Notes under the pieces: generated by a model
Database searches by the model: none
Told to the model about the DNA's origin: nothing
The model's input: the letters and a program-made list of their open reading frames with translations, nothing else
Shown here: in pieces, positions 34,172 to 43,264 of the stretch
Layout: each line of letters starts with the position of its first letter
Numbering within the stretch: position 1 is the first letter of the stretch
Source of the DNA: an uncultured Selenomonadales bacterium
GTDB lineage: Bacteria > Bacillota > Negativicutes > Selenomonadales > Selenomonadaceae
DNA length: 64,000 nucleotides
Direction of reading: 5' to 3'
Assembly (NCBI GenBank): GCA_946407095.1
Contig: CAMJMR010000004.1
Location: forward strand, 1 to 64,000
Position numbers and translations under genes: made by a program

Positions 34172-35299
34172 CTATTCTTCGTCAACGATTTCGATAATCT
34201 CGCCGTCGGAGCCGTCAAGGTTTTTGTCTTCGGTGGGAAGCGGGTCAGCCTCGGCGGGCGGCGCAGTCCTTACGGGTTGAGCGGGCGGCTCGGGCTCAAG
34301 CGGTGCGGGTGCAGGTTCGACGGGCGGTGCAGGCTCGATGTTCAACGCGGGCTGAACGGGCTCGGCGGGCGCGGGAATGTCGCTGTCACCTGTCCTCACG
34401 CCGTAGACGACAAGCGGCGTTTTAATTTGGACGTAAAGCTCGATACCTGCAGGCAAATCGATGTTCTTGCCAAGAGAGAAGACATCCGAAAGACCTTTTT
34501 TGCCCGAAAAAGTTTTTCCGATTAAACTCAAGCCGCGCGCCATTTCGGAGGCGTTCATTTCCTCTTGAGCCTCGACGCCTGTGCAAATCTGCGCGGTTTG
34601 TCCGTCAATGCTTTTCAGGCGGCAGAAGTCCGTTTCGATTTTGCCGTTGCTGAAAATATTTTTAGCGCGGCGGACGCTCGTGACAATGCCCTCGCCCGGC
34701 AAGCCCTTCGCGAAAACCAAGCTGCCGTCGACGAAAACATCAGAGATAACCCGAATGGGAATGGCGTCGCCCTCCTGCATGACCTTTGAGCCGACGGGCG
34801 CGGTCGTCTCGACTTTTATCAGCGTATTGGCGGGAACTTGCACTTGAACAATCGGAAGAATCTCTTCGCCGTAAGACGCTTTGGCAAGGGCGCGAATTCG
34901 CTCGTTAAAAGTGCCTTCGCCGTTCTTGCCGAAGATTTGATTTTCCAACGCGGAAAGTCTCACGTCGATGCCGCCGATAGCCACTTCGTGATTCAAATTC
35001 CATTCCAGCGCGTTAATCTTCGCCAAAATGGCGGGACCCGCGCTGTTGTCGTAGAGGATATCGTAAATCGCCTCGATGCGGGCGTTCATGTTACCCTCCA
35101 TGTTTTGCCCGCTGTAGCTTTTTTCCAAGGCAGAAATTCGGTCAAGAAGCGCGCCGCTTTGCTCGGCACCGTATGTGTCGACTTCGATTCGCACAAGTTT
35201 TTCGTTGGCAGACTCCTCCGCCGCAGAGCAGAACGTAGAGGCGGAAAAGATTAGCGACGCCGCCAACACCCCGCTCAAAAATTTTTTCCAACTCATCAC
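34172..35299 (-). CDS. exported protein with C-terminal proline-rich tail, unknown function
   Basis: The 375-residue protein has a signal peptide (WKKFLSGVLAASLIFSASTFCSA). It then carries short heptad-like repeats around residues 30-125 (LVRIEVDTYG, LLDRISALEKSYSG, MNARIEAIYDILYD, VRLSALENQIFG). A beta-rich middle follows (about 145-290; VPANTLIKVETTAPVGSKVMQ), then a Pro/Ala/Glu-rich tail (about 305-360). I do not recognise a characterised family. The proline-rich tail suggests spanning of the envelope. A good promoter is present upstream, and inverted repeat copies R4 and R5 flank the gene. Confidence 0.75.
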   Translation of the reverse strand: MMSWKKFLSGVLAASLIFSASTFCSAAEESANEKLVRIEVDTYGAEQSGALLDRISALEKSYSGQNMEGNMNARIEAIYDILYDNSAGPAILAKINALEWNLNHEVAIGGIDVRLSALENQIFGKNGEGTFNERIRALAKASYGEEILPIVQVQVPANTLIKVETTAPVGSKVMQEGDAIPIRVISDVFVDGSLVFAKGLPGEGIVTSVRRAKNIFSNGKIETDFCRLKSIDGQTAQICTGVEAQEEMNASEMARGLSLIGKTFSGKKGLSDVFSLGKNIDLPAGIELYVQIKTPLVVYGVRTGDSDIPAPAEPVQPALNIEPAPPVEPAPAPLEPEPPAQPVRTAPPAEADPLPTEDKNLDGSDGEIIEIVDEE

Positions 35300-35330
35300 A
35301 AACTCCTCCGCGTTAAAATTTTCTCGGCAG

Positions 35331-35360
35331 ATTATAGCAGGTAGTTGCCGCTTTCTGCAA
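35331..35360 (-). promoter_or_regulatory. sigma70-type promoter for the 34172-35299 gene
   Basis: On the minus strand TTGCAG (35360-35355) and TATAAT (35336-35331) are 18 bases apart, and the ATG lies about 32 bases further on behind GGAGG. The CTGCTATAAT form recurs before several other minus-strand genes in the window. Confidence 0.7.
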
Positions 35361-35421
35361 CGCCCCTAAAAATTTCTTGCAAGCCGCCGATAAATATTGT
35401 AGAATCAATCAACGATTTCGA

Positions 35422-35671
35422 TGTTTGTTGGTAAAGTAAGTTGTCGGCTCTGATTCGGCGATGTCTACCTACTTTCTTTGACCGGCCAAAGAAAGTAGCA
35501 AAGAAAGCCACCGCTACGCGCGGGGCGGTTGCCGACCACCGCCGAAACGTCCGCGCTACCCGAAGCCGCCTGTGCCCGCTTATTTCGCGTCACGCTCAAT
35601 AGCGCGGGCGGCCGCCCATCCATGGGCGGCCTCATTCCCTGCAACTCGTTCCCTGCTTTACCAACATCCCC
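35422..35671 (+). repeat. dispersed structured repeat, copy R5 (inverted relative to R4)
   Basis: It starts GTTTGTTGGTAAAG and ends CTTTACCAACATCCCC, so the ends form a 10-base terminal inverted repeat (GTTGGTAAAG/CTTTACCAAC). Inside, read on the minus strand, are GGCCGCCC/GGGCGGCC, a GCCCGC/GCGGGC hairpin and CTACTTTCTTTG/CAAAGAAAGTAG (or close forms). It fills most of the 407-base gap before the next gene; nothing else is recognisable there apart from the promoter. Confidence 0.85.
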
Positions 35672-35706
35672 TAAGGACAGTTACATTTTCAAGGAAGGTG
35701 ATTAAA

Positions 35707-36507
35707 ATGGCAATTAACTCAATCGCGAACAGCGGCTGGCTCTTCAACACGCCCGGCGTCAACAAGCAACAGGATTCGATTGCCAAGCTGTGGAACAACT
35801 ACACCTCCTCGCAAAAGAACGCGACAAGTGCGCTCGCGGGCTTGCAGGAAGTAAATGCCAATCTCAAATCGCTCATGGCAAGCTACGACGAAGCCAAGAC
35901 GACTTTCAACAGCGAACTCAAAGAAAATCTGGACATGCTCAGCCAATCCGCCGAAAAGATTAAAAGCTACAACTTCAGCGTCGAAAAGGACGGCGCGATA
36001 TCGACGAAAACCGAAACCGACGACGACGGCAACGTCACGGAGACGACGACCTACAGCAAGGACTTGCAGGACGCGCTCGACACCGTCAAAGGCTTTGTCA
36101 GCGACTACAACACCGCGATTAAATTTTTCAAGGACAACGGCTCGCTGTCGAAACGCGTGGAAAATTTGGCGGGCGTCTTCGGCGATTCGACCTATCGCGC
36201 CTCGAATTACGCGCAAATCGGCTTGAACGTCGGTAGCGACGGCTCATTCACCATTGACGAAGCCAAACTCGCCGACGCGATTATAAACGACCCGAATAAA
36301 GTTGCTCGGACGCTCGGCAAGGACGGGCTCGCGGGCAAAGCTTTGGAACACGTCAGCTTCGCCAACTCGCAAGCCGAAAATCTTTTCCCGACCGCGCAGG
36401 CAATGTTCGGCGACCAGATTGACGCCGCCTCGCTTTACACCGGCAAGGCCTATCGCAACATGACCGCCTACAGCAACATGGGCAACCTCCTCAACATGAT
36501 GTTCTGA
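35707..36507 (+). CDS. FliD C-terminal-domain-like protein
   Basis: From ATG 35707 (behind GGAAGGTG) the product has 266 residues and no signal peptide. The central and C-terminal part resembles the C-terminal domain of the flagellar cap protein FliD: FVSDYNTAIKFFKDNGSLSKRV, IGLNVGSDGSFTIDEAKLADAI and NDPNKVARTLG. The N-terminal 60 residues and the ending (YSNMGNLLNMMF) are not part of that family. FliD proteins are usually 450 or more residues long, and no flagellar genes lie nearby. A secreted or flagellum-associated protein is possible, but the function is open. Confidence 0.65.
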   Translation: MAINSIANSGWLFNTPGVNKQQDSIAKLWNNYTSSQKNATSALAGLQEVNANLKSLMASYDEAKTTFNSELKENLDMLSQSAEKIKSYNFSVEKDGAISTKTETDDDGNVTETTTYSKDLQDALDTVKGFVSDYNTAIKFFKDNGSLSKRVENLAGVFGDSTYRASNYAQIGLNVGSDGSFTIDEAKLADAIINDPNKVARTLGKDGLAGKALEHVSFANSQAENLFPTAQAMFGDQIDAASLYTGKAYRNMTAYSNMGNLLNMMF

Positions 36508-36530
36508 AGTCAACGCATTAACCGAAATAA

Positions 36531-36560
36531 AAGGCTCGCCTTAACGGCGGGCTTTTTTTG
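36531..36560 (+). terminator. rho-independent terminator after the FliD-like gene
   Basis: AGGCTCGCC and GGCGGGCTT form the stem, followed by TTTTTTG. It is almost the same as the terminator at 41417-41447. Confidence 0.8.
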
Positions 36561-36671
36561 TGCAAAAGGCAAATTCCCTTAGTATCAATGCTTGTAAAAA
36601 TCGGTTGCCTGTTTTTCTGCCGATTGATATAATGGCAAGCACATTTTGATATAAACGAGAGGAGAGTCGAT

Positions 36672-37862
36672 ATGAAAATACTTCCGGCTATAATCTGCGC
36701 GGCGACGTTGCTTTTGGCAGGTTGCGGCGGCGAAGACACTCAAGAACAAGCCCCAGAGGACTTCCCGACCAAAGTCAAGGCGATTAAAGTTTTGGTGACC
36801 GACGCGCCGATTAATTTTTCCTACAGCGGACAAGTCGTCGACCGTGACGAAATGAAAGTTCAATCCAAAGTCACCGGCTCCGTCGTCGAAAAGTACGTCA
36901 AGGGCGGTCAAGACGTTGTCGAAGGGCAAATGCTGTTCAAAATCGACGACAGGCAATACCAATCGGCTGTTCTTCAAGCTGAAGCGAATCTTGCCAAGTC
37001 CAAGACGACTCTTGCCCGTGAACGCGTCGACCTTCAACGTGACGAGGAACTGTGGCAATCAAGCGCGATATCCGAACAGAAGCTTGTCAACCAACGCGCC
37101 GCCGTCAAAGCTCAAGAATCGGAAGTCGCCGCCAACGAAGCCATCTTGCAAAAGGCGAAAGAGGATCTTGCCGATACGATTGTCTACGCGCCCATGAGCG
37201 GCAGGCTCGGCATTGACGATGTCCCTGTCGGCACGCTCGCCAATGCGGGCAGCACACCTTTGGCAACAATCGGCGTCGTTGACCCCGTTTATGTGCAATT
37301 CGCCGTTTCCGAACAAGAATATCTGCGCTTGTTCAGAGGCCAACGCGAAGATGAAAGAAGCGGCAGGGGGCAACCGGATCTTAAAATCGCTTTGACGCTC
37401 GCCGACGGCTCAAGCTACCCGTACAACGGACAATTCGCCGAATACGACCGCACGCTCGGCAATGAGACGGGCACGTTGACGGTTCGCACGATTTTTAGAA
37501 ATCCCGAAGGCTTGCTCGTCCCCGGCATGTATGCTCGCGTCGAAGCCAGCGGGCTCAAAATCCCAGGCGCAATGCTCGTTCCCGAACGCGCTCTTCAGCA
37601 GCTGTTGGGCGAAACGCTGGTTATCGTTGCCCGCTCCGACAATACGTCTGCCGTCCGCAAAATCACGCTCGGCGAAAAAATCGGCTCGTATTACGTCGTA
37701 AAAAGCGGCTTGAAGGCGGACGATTGGGTTGTCGTCGAAGGCTTGACGAATTTGCGCGACGGCATGCCTTTGGAAGTGACGCAGGTCACCGCGAAGGATA
37801 TGGACTTCTCATTCAATCCCAGCGAAAAAGTTTTCGACGTTCAACAGAATGCGGCTAAGTGA
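36672..37862 (+). CDS. RND efflux periplasmic adaptor (AcrA/MexA family lipoprotein)
   Basis: The 396-residue protein has a lipoprotein signal (LLLAGCGG, lipidated cysteine near residue 18), so it is anchored to the inner membrane. It shows the membrane-fusion order: a beta-barrel strand, a lipoyl half (VTGSVVEKYVKGGQDVVEGQ), an alpha-hairpin with SKTTLARERVDLQRDEEL, the second lipoyl half (VYAPMSGRLGIDDVPVG) and C-terminal beta and membrane-proximal domains. It links the pump to an outer-membrane channel. The pump gene follows by 12 bases; no TolC-like gene is in the window. Confidence 0.92.
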   Translation: MKILPAIICAATLLLAGCGGEDTQEQAPEDFPTKVKAIKVLVTDAPINFSYSGQVVDRDEMKVQSKVTGSVVEKYVKGGQDVVEGQMLFKIDDRQYQSAVLQAEANLAKSKTTLARERVDLQRDEELWQSSAISEQKLVNQRAAVKAQESEVAANEAILQKAKEDLADTIVYAPMSGRLGIDDVPVGTLANAGSTPLATIGVVDPVYVQFAVSEQEYLRLFRGQREDERSGRGQPDLKIALTLADGSSYPYNGQFAEYDRTLGNETGTLTVRTIFRNPEGLLVPGMYARVEASGLKIPGAMLVPERALQQLLGETLVIVARSDNTSAVRKITLGEKIGSYYVVKSGLKADDWVVVEGLTNLRDGMPLEVTQVTAKDMDFSFNPSEKVFDVQQNAAK

Positions 37863-37874
37863 GGTGTATGACGC

Positions 37875-40800
37875 GTGGCAAAGTTTTTTATTCACCGACC
37901 TGTTTTCGCCATCGTCATCGCGATTATCATCAGCCTTATCGGAATAATCGCGGGGCTCAACACGCCGATTGCGCAGTACCCGAACATTTCCCCGCCGACA
38001 ATCACCGTAGATGCCTTTTACACGGGCGCGAACGCCTCCGTTGTCAATCAAGCTGTCGCGCAGGTCATAGAGAATCGCGTCAACGGCACGCAAGGCATGG
38101 ACTACATGAGCTCCAACTCAAACGACGACGGCAGCTATGCGCTGAATGTTTTCTTCGAGGTCGGCACCGACGGCGATATGGACTCCGTTAAAGTTCAAAA
38201 CAACGTCGCCTCCGCCAACTCAAACCTGCCCGAAACGGTTATCGCCTCGGGCGTGACGACTTCCAAATCTTCGCAGGATATGGCGATGATTTTTGCTTTC
38301 TATTGCGATAACGGGCTTTACGATACGGCATTCATAAAAAATTACGTCGACATCTACGTTGCCGACGATTTGAAGCGCGTTAAGGGCGTCGGCAAAGTTC
38401 AGATAATGAGCGCGGATTATGCCTTGCGCGTGTGGATTAATCCCGAAAAGCTCGCGAATTTCGGCTTGACGGTCGCCGACGTCCAGAGCGCAATCAAAAC
38501 CCAAAACGCTCAAGCGGCGGCGGGCTCAATCGGCAAGCTGCCCGTGGCTCAAGGTCAAGAGAAAGAGTACACGGGACAAATCCAAGGCAGATTGGAGACG
38601 CCCGAACAATTCGAGAACATCATCTTGAAGACGGGCGACGCGGGCTCGTTCGTCTACTTGAAGGACGTGGCGCGCGTCGAAATCGGGCAAAAGTCGAATA
38701 CTTACGTCGGCAAGTTCAACGGCTACACTTCGGTGCCGTTCATAATCAACTTGACGAGCGACGCCAATGCCCTTGAGACAATCGGCGAAGTCAAGCGCAT
38801 CCTTGCCGAGGCAGAAAAAAATTTGCCCGAAGGCATAAAGTACGGTCAAGTTCTGGACAACACGGAATTTATCAAGGCGTCAATCAACGAAGTGGCTCAC
38901 ACGTTCTTTGAGGCGTTGGTGCTTGTCGTGTTGGTCATTTTTATTTTCCTGCAGAGTTTTCGCGCGACGGTCATTCCGCTGTTGGCGGTGCCCGTGTCGT
39001 TGCTTGGAACGTTCGCGGCGTTCACGGTCTTGGGCTTCACGATTAACACGCTGACATTGTTCGCGATGGTCTTGGCAATCGGCTTGGTCGTCGACGACGC
39101 GATTGTTGTTATCGAAAACGTCGAACAGCACATGGAACGCGGGCTTAATCCCGTCGAGGCGACCGAAGTGGCAATGGAGGAAGTTCAAGGCCCCGTCGTG
39201 GCGATAGCGTTCGTCTTGTCGGCGGTCTTCATCCCGATAGCGTTCTTGGGCGGCATGACGGGCATTTTGTATCGGCAATTCGCCTTGACAATCGCGGTAT
39301 CGATGGGCTTGTCGGCATTCGTTGCGCTCACGCTGACGCCTGCGCTTTGCGCCATTATCCTCAAGCCTCACGAACACGGCAAGAAAAATTTCTTCAGCAA
39401 GTTCTTTGACGCCTTCAACAACTGGTTCGAGCGCACGAAAAACGGCTACGTCGGCATTGTCGCGAAAGTCATTTCCGTAACCAAGCTGGCTATCGTCTTC
39501 ATGCTGATTGTCTGCGGCTTGACGGGTCTGCTGTTCAAAATTTTGCCGTCGACGTTCGTTCCCGACGAGGATCAAGGTTACTTCGTTGCGGCAGTCATGA
39601 TGCCCGAAGGCACTTCGCTCAACCGCACGTCAATGACGACCGACAAGGTGGCCGACGCCATTCGCGGAAACGTCCCCGGCATTAAAGACGTAATTACGAT
39701 TGCGGGCTACAACATTCTTTCCAGCGGCACAAAGTCTTCGGCGGCGACGCTGTTCATAAGCATGCATCCTTGGGCGGAACGCATGGACTTTGAAAAGTCT
39801 GTAACGTCCGCGATTAACAACGTCTTTATGGTAGGCAACGGCGTGGCTCCCGAAGCGTTCGTAATGGGTGCCAACCCGCCCGCGTTGCCCGGTCTCGGTC
39901 AAGTCGGCGGCTTGACGATGCAACTTATCGACTTGGAAAGCCATTCCGACAGCCAACTTTCCGACATTACCGATGAGATAGTCAAGGCGGCGAACACGCG
40001 CCCCGAACTTCAAGGCGTGAGCACAACGTTCAGCGTGACTTCGCCCAGCTACAAATACGAACTCGACCAAAAGAAAATCGAAATGCTCGGCGTGAATCTT
40101 GGCGACGTGTACAGCGCGTTGCAAGTGAATTTCGGCGGCATGGAGGTTGACGACTACGACAGGTTCGGGCGGACGTACAAGGTCGTTATGCAGTCGGACG
40201 TTTACTTTCGCGGCGAAGTCGACATGTTGAAGTTTATGTTCGTTAGAGGCGCGAACGGGCAATTCGTCCCGCTCGACACGCTGATAAGTTACAAGCTCAA
40301 CACCGGCACGACGCAAGTCACGCGCTTTAACGGCAAACGCTCCGTCTTGATTCAAGCGCAACCCGCTGAAGGTTATTCGTCGGGGCAAGCAATGTCGGCA
40401 TTGACGGAAGTCGTCTATCAAGTCGCGCCTACGGGCTTCGGCGTCGAATGGTCGGGGCAGTCTCGCGAAGAGTACAAGGCTTCGGGCTCGACGGGGCAAG
40501 TTATGGCGTTGGCGTTGGTGTTCGTCTTCTTGTGCCTTGCCGCGTTGTATGAAAGCTGGTCGGTGCCGTTTTCCGTCTTGATGACGGTTCCGACGGGCGT
40601 TTTCGGCGCGTTGCTTTCCGAATTCGTCCTGAACTACTACACGAACACTTACGGCGTCGGCAATCCCGGCTTCCAAAACAGCATATACATGCAAATCGGC
40701 GTTATCATGATTATGGGTCTTGCCGCGAAAAACGCGATACTGATTGTCGAATTCGCGAAAATGCGCACCGACAAGGGCATGGAGGCGGTTAAAGCGTCGT

Positions 40801-41069
40801 TGGAGTCGGCGGGCTTGCGCTTGCGTCCGATATTGATGACGTCCTTTGCCTTTATAATCGGCTGCCTTCCCTTGGCGACGGCGTCGGGTGCAGGCTCGGC
40901 GGCTCGCAATTCCATGGGCGTGGCGGTCGTCGGCGGCATGACCATCGCGACTTTCTTGGGGATATTCCTAATCCCCGTGTTCTTCGTCGTTGTTCAAAAG
41001 CTTGTGGAGAAAATTTTCGGCAAAGGCAAAGAGAAAGTCGTTGAGGAAAGTTCCGCGCCGACAGAGTGA
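37875..41069 (+). CDS. RND multidrug efflux pump, inner-membrane subunit (AcrB/HAE1 family)
   Basis: The 1,064-residue protein has the full AcrB layout: a first helix after KFFIHRPVFAIVIAI, a large periplasmic loop, a first helix bundle with the proton-relay pair in LVVDDAIVVIENV, a second periplasmic loop and a second bundle with the relay lysine in AAKNAILIVEFAK. It exports hydrophobic compounds by proton antiport. The GTG start lies ten bases after GAGG, 12 bases after the adaptor gene. Substrates cannot be predicted. Confidence 0.94.
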   Translation: MAKFFIHRPVFAIVIAIIISLIGIIAGLNTPIAQYPNISPPTITVDAFYTGANASVVNQAVAQVIENRVNGTQGMDYMSSNSNDDGSYALNVFFEVGTDGDMDSVKVQNNVASANSNLPETVIASGVTTSKSSQDMAMIFAFYCDNGLYDTAFIKNYVDIYVADDLKRVKGVGKVQIMSADYALRVWINPEKLANFGLTVADVQSAIKTQNAQAAAGSIGKLPVAQGQEKEYTGQIQGRLETPEQFENIILKTGDAGSFVYLKDVARVEIGQKSNTYVGKFNGYTSVPFIINLTSDANALETIGEVKRILAEAEKNLPEGIKYGQVLDNTEFIKASINEVAHTFFEALVLVVLVIFIFLQSFRATVIPLLAVPVSLLGTFAAFTVLGFTINTLTLFAMVLAIGLVVDDAIVVIENVEQHMERGLNPVEATEVAMEEVQGPVVAIAFVLSAVFIPIAFLGGMTGILYRQFALTIAVSMGLSAFVALTLTPALCAIILKPHEHGKKNFFSKFFDAFNNWFERTKNGYVGIVAKVISVTKLAIVFMLIVCGLTGLLFKILPSTFVPDEDQGYFVAAVMMPEGTSLNRTSMTTDKVADAIRGNVPGIKDVITIAGYNILSSGTKSSAATLFISMHPWAERMDFEKSVTSAINNVFMVGNGVAPEAFVMGANPPALPGLGQVGGLTMQLIDLESHSDSQLSDITDEIVKAANTRPELQGVSTTFSVTSPSYKYELDQKKIEMLGVNLGDVYSALQVNFGGMEVDDYDRFGRTYKVVMQSDVYFRGEVDMLKFMFVRGANGQFVPLDTLISYKLNTGTTQVTRFNGKRSVLIQAQPAEGYSSGQAMSALTEVVYQVAPTGFGVEWSGQSREEYKASGSTGQVMALALVFVFLCLAALYESWSVPFSVLMTVPTGVFGALLSEFVLNYYTNTYGVGNPGFQNSIYMQIGVIMIMGLAAKNAILIVEFAKMRTDKGMEAVKASLESAGLRLRPILMTSFAFIIGCLPLATASGAGSAARNSMGVAVVGGMTIATFLGIFLIPVFFVVVQKLVEKIFGKGKEKVVEESSAPTE

Positions 41070-41072
41070 ATT

Positions 41073-41395
41073 TGTATACTACTTTCTTTGACCGAGCAAA
41101 GACCCGCTTTAAAAGCGGGGGAACAGTGTGGACGCGGCGTCCTTCCTTAAGTCGTCGACGAGCTTCAACGCGCTATCTGGATGCAAACCTTATGCTTGCC
41201 AGCGCGCATTCGCCATTGCCAAAGAAACTCGCCGCTACGCGCGGAGCGGCTGCCGACCACTGCCGAAACGTCCGCGTCCCAGTCAGCCACTCGTGCCGCT
41301 GTCGACGCATCACGCGTCGAAGTCGCGGCGGGCGCGCGCATGTCCGCGCAAGGCGCGCGTCCATGCGCGCCCAAAAAACTTCCGCGCCGACTTTT
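41073..41395 (+). repeat. dispersed structured repeat, copy R6 (degenerate, inverted)
   Basis: It begins with half of hairpin 3 (ACTACTTTCTTTGACCG), interrupted by an unrelated insertion with a CCCGCTTTAAAAGCGGG palindrome (about 41104-41120). It resumes near 41217 with CCAAAGAAACTCGCCGCTACGCG, the CGAAACGTCCGCG spacer and a GGGCGCGCGCATG...GCGCGCGTCC end. This and the terminator explain the 395-base gap. Confidence 0.6.
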
Positions 41396-41416
41396 TCAAC
41401 AAAATTTAACCGAAAT

Positions 41417-41447
41417 AAAAAAGCTCGCCGATGTGGCGGGCTTTTTT
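41417..41447. terminator. bidirectional hairpin terminator between the RND pump and glf
   Basis: AAAAAAGCTCGCC pairs with GGCGGGCTTTTTT across a five-base loop, with U-runs on both strands. It serves the convergent pump operon (plus) and the glf operon (minus). Confidence 0.85.
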
Positions 41448-41464
41448 GGTTGGCAACGTGACGC

Positions 41465-42604
41465 TTAGCCGTTCAGTTCGTCGAAAATGTCAAGCGCGCG
41501 CCTGACGACGTCGTCGATGTCGTAGTAGCGATACTCGGCAAGCCGTCCGACCGCCGTGATGTTCTCGAAACGCTGAAGCTCGGCGGAATATTTTTCGTAA
41601 GCCGCCCGCGCCTCGTCCGTGAAAATCGGATAGTAAGGCTCGTTCTCGCCCGCGATGTAAGTTTGAGGGTATTCGCGCAAAAGCGTCGTGCGCGGCGACT
41701 GCGCAGGGTGTATCTGCTTGAATTCGGTTATGCGCGTGAAGTCGTAATTGTTCGGGTAATTGACGACGGGTGCGCCTTGGAAAAGTTCGGCGTCGACGCT
41801 CTCGAAGCGCATGTCGATGCTCCGATAAGGCAGCTCGCCGAATTTTTTATCGAACAACTCGTCAAGCTGTCCCGTGTAAATCAATCGCCCGTCAAACTTT
41901 TGCCCGAACAAGAGAATTTCTTCGCCGCGCAACGTCATGACCTCGTGAAAGTCGGTGTTCAGCATGAGCTTGATATTTTTGTGCGCCAACATGTTTTTGA
42001 CCATCTCGGTGTAGCCGCGCAGAGGCACGGCTTGAAAGCGGTCGTTGAAATATCTGTCGTCACGCCCGACGAACACGGGCACTCGCGCCGTCACCGCGCC
42101 AGAAATTTTATCGGGCGACAAGCCCCATTGCTTTTCGGTGTAGTGCAGGAAAATTTTCTCGTAAACGAAGTCCGCCAAGAATTGCAAATCCGAATCGGCG
42201 GATTTTTTCAGCTCAAGAATCGGAACTTTCTTGCCGTAGTCGAAATTCCTAAGCAACGCCGCCTCCAACTTGTCCGCCAAGCTTTTCGGAAAGACCTCGC
42301 GCAACGTGTTCAGGTTGAAGGGAATGGGCACGGGCTTGCCGTCGATTACCGCCTTGACGCGATGATGATACAAATGCCATTTCGTGAAGCGCGAAAGGTA
42401 TTCCCAAACCTGCGCGTCGTCGGTGTGGAAAAGGTGCGGGCCGTATTTGTGAATCAGTATGCCGTTTTCGTCGACCGTGTCAAAGCAATTCCCCGCCACA
42501 TTTTGACGCCGTTCAATCACCAAAACTTTCCGCCCGCTTTGAGCAAATCGCTCCGCCAAGACCGCGCCCGCCATGCCTGCGCCGATTATCACCACTTCAA
42601 ACAT
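41465..42604 (-). CDS. glf: UDP-galactopyranose mutase
   Basis: The 379-residue flavoprotein has the FAD-binding start VVIIGAGMAGAVLAERFA and ERRQNVAGNCFD. It also has the Glf signature IHKYGPHLFHT, HRVKAVIDGKPVPIPFNL, FVYEKIFLHYTEKQWG with the substrate-binding tryptophan region, and the C-terminal EYRYYDIDDVV. It converts UDP-galactopyranose to UDP-galactofuranose for surface glycans. It is the last gene of the pheS-pheT-zapA-maf-glf run, an unusual place for a glycan gene. Confidence 0.95.
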   Translation of the reverse strand: MFEVVIIGAGMAGAVLAERFAQSGRKVLVIERRQNVAGNCFDTVDENGILIHKYGPHLFHTDDAQVWEYLSRFTKWHLYHHRVKAVIDGKPVPIPFNLNTLREVFPKSLADKLEAALLRNFDYGKKVPILELKKSADSDLQFLADFVYEKIFLHYTEKQWGLSPDKISGAVTARVPVFVGRDDRYFNDRFQAVPLRGYTEMVKNMLAHKNIKLMLNTDFHEVMTLRGEEILLFGQKFDGRLIYTGQLDELFDKKFGELPYRSIDMRFESVDAELFQGAPVVNYPNNYDFTRITEFKQIHPAQSPRTTLLREYPQTYIAGENEPYYPIFTDEARAAYEKYSAELQRFENITAVGRLAEYRYYDIDDVVRRALDIFDELNG

Positions 42605-42619
42605 TTTATCTCCTCCGAA

Positions 42620-43180
42620 TCAAAAAATTTCCAAGCCCGCCGCCTGAGCCAAGCGCCTCAAACGATAGACGGGCAGCCCTACGACGTTCGACCAATCGCC
42701 GTGAATTTTTTCGATGAACTTCGTCGCGCCGCCCTGCAAGGCGTATGAGCCCGACTTGTCAAGCGGCTCGCCCGTGGCAACGTATTCGCGAATCTCTTCA
42801 GCCGTCATCTCGCCGAAGTAAACCTCCGTGACCTCCGCCGTCGTGAAAACCTTGCCGCCCGCGCAGATTGCCAAGCCCGTGATGACTTCGTGCCGCCTGC
42901 CCGAAAGTCTCGCCAACATTTCCTCCGCGCTGCTTATGCCGTCGGGTTTGCCGAAAATTTCGCCGTCAAGCACGACGATTGTATCAGCACCGATAACGAC
43001 CGCTTCGGGGTGACGAGCCGCGATTGACGACGCTTTAAGCCTTGCGTTCTCTACTGCCAAAATTTTCGGGTTGTCGGCCTGTTGAACTTCTTGCGCGTCG
43101 CTGACTTCGACGACGAAATCACTGCACAGCTTGCGCAAGAGTTCATGCCTGCGCGGCGAACCCGATGCCAAAATTATCAT
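42620..43180 (-). CDS. maf: Maf-family nucleotide pyrophosphatase
   Basis: From ATG 43180, seven bases after GGAGG, the protein has 186 residues. It shows the Maf signature ILASGSPRRHELL, the VIGADTIVVLDGEIFGKP block and YALQGGATKFIEKIHGDWSNVVGLP. These enzymes hydrolyse dTTP, UTP or modified nucleotides and are linked to division-septum control. The stop is 16 bases before the glf start. Confidence 0.93.
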   Translation of the reverse strand: MIILASGSPRRHELLRKLCSDFVVEVSDAQEVQQADNPKILAVENARLKASSIAARHPEAVVIGADTIVVLDGEIFGKPDGISSAEEMLARLSGRRHEVITGLAICAGGKVFTTAEVTEVYFGEMTAEEIREYVATGEPLDKSGSYALQGGATKFIEKIHGDWSNVVGLPVYRLRRLAQAAGLEIF

Positions 43181-43203
43181 TGATAAGCCTCCGTATATGT
43201 GCG

Positions 43204-43256
43204 GGAACAGCAAGGGACAAGTTCAAAGCTGCATTGTCGCTTATCCCTTGTCCCGT
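43204..43256. repeat. GGGA-rich palindrome S1
   Basis: AGGGACAAG (43213-43221) faces CTTGTCCC (43247-43254) across a short spacer, between zapA and maf. It resembles S2 (46259-46328) and S3 (58672-58734). It may be a weak terminator or a small repetitive element. Confidence 0.5.
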
Positions 43257-43264
43257 CGCCTGTG

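Noticed and set aside
39630..40694. 350-codon minus-strand frame opposite the RND pump
   Set aside because: Arginine/histidine-rich shadow of a well-supported AcrB homologue; no start signal.
41066..41461. Plus-strand frame of about 130 codons after the RND pump
   Set aside because: It translates repeat R6 and the terminator; arginine/serine-rich, with no ribosome site.
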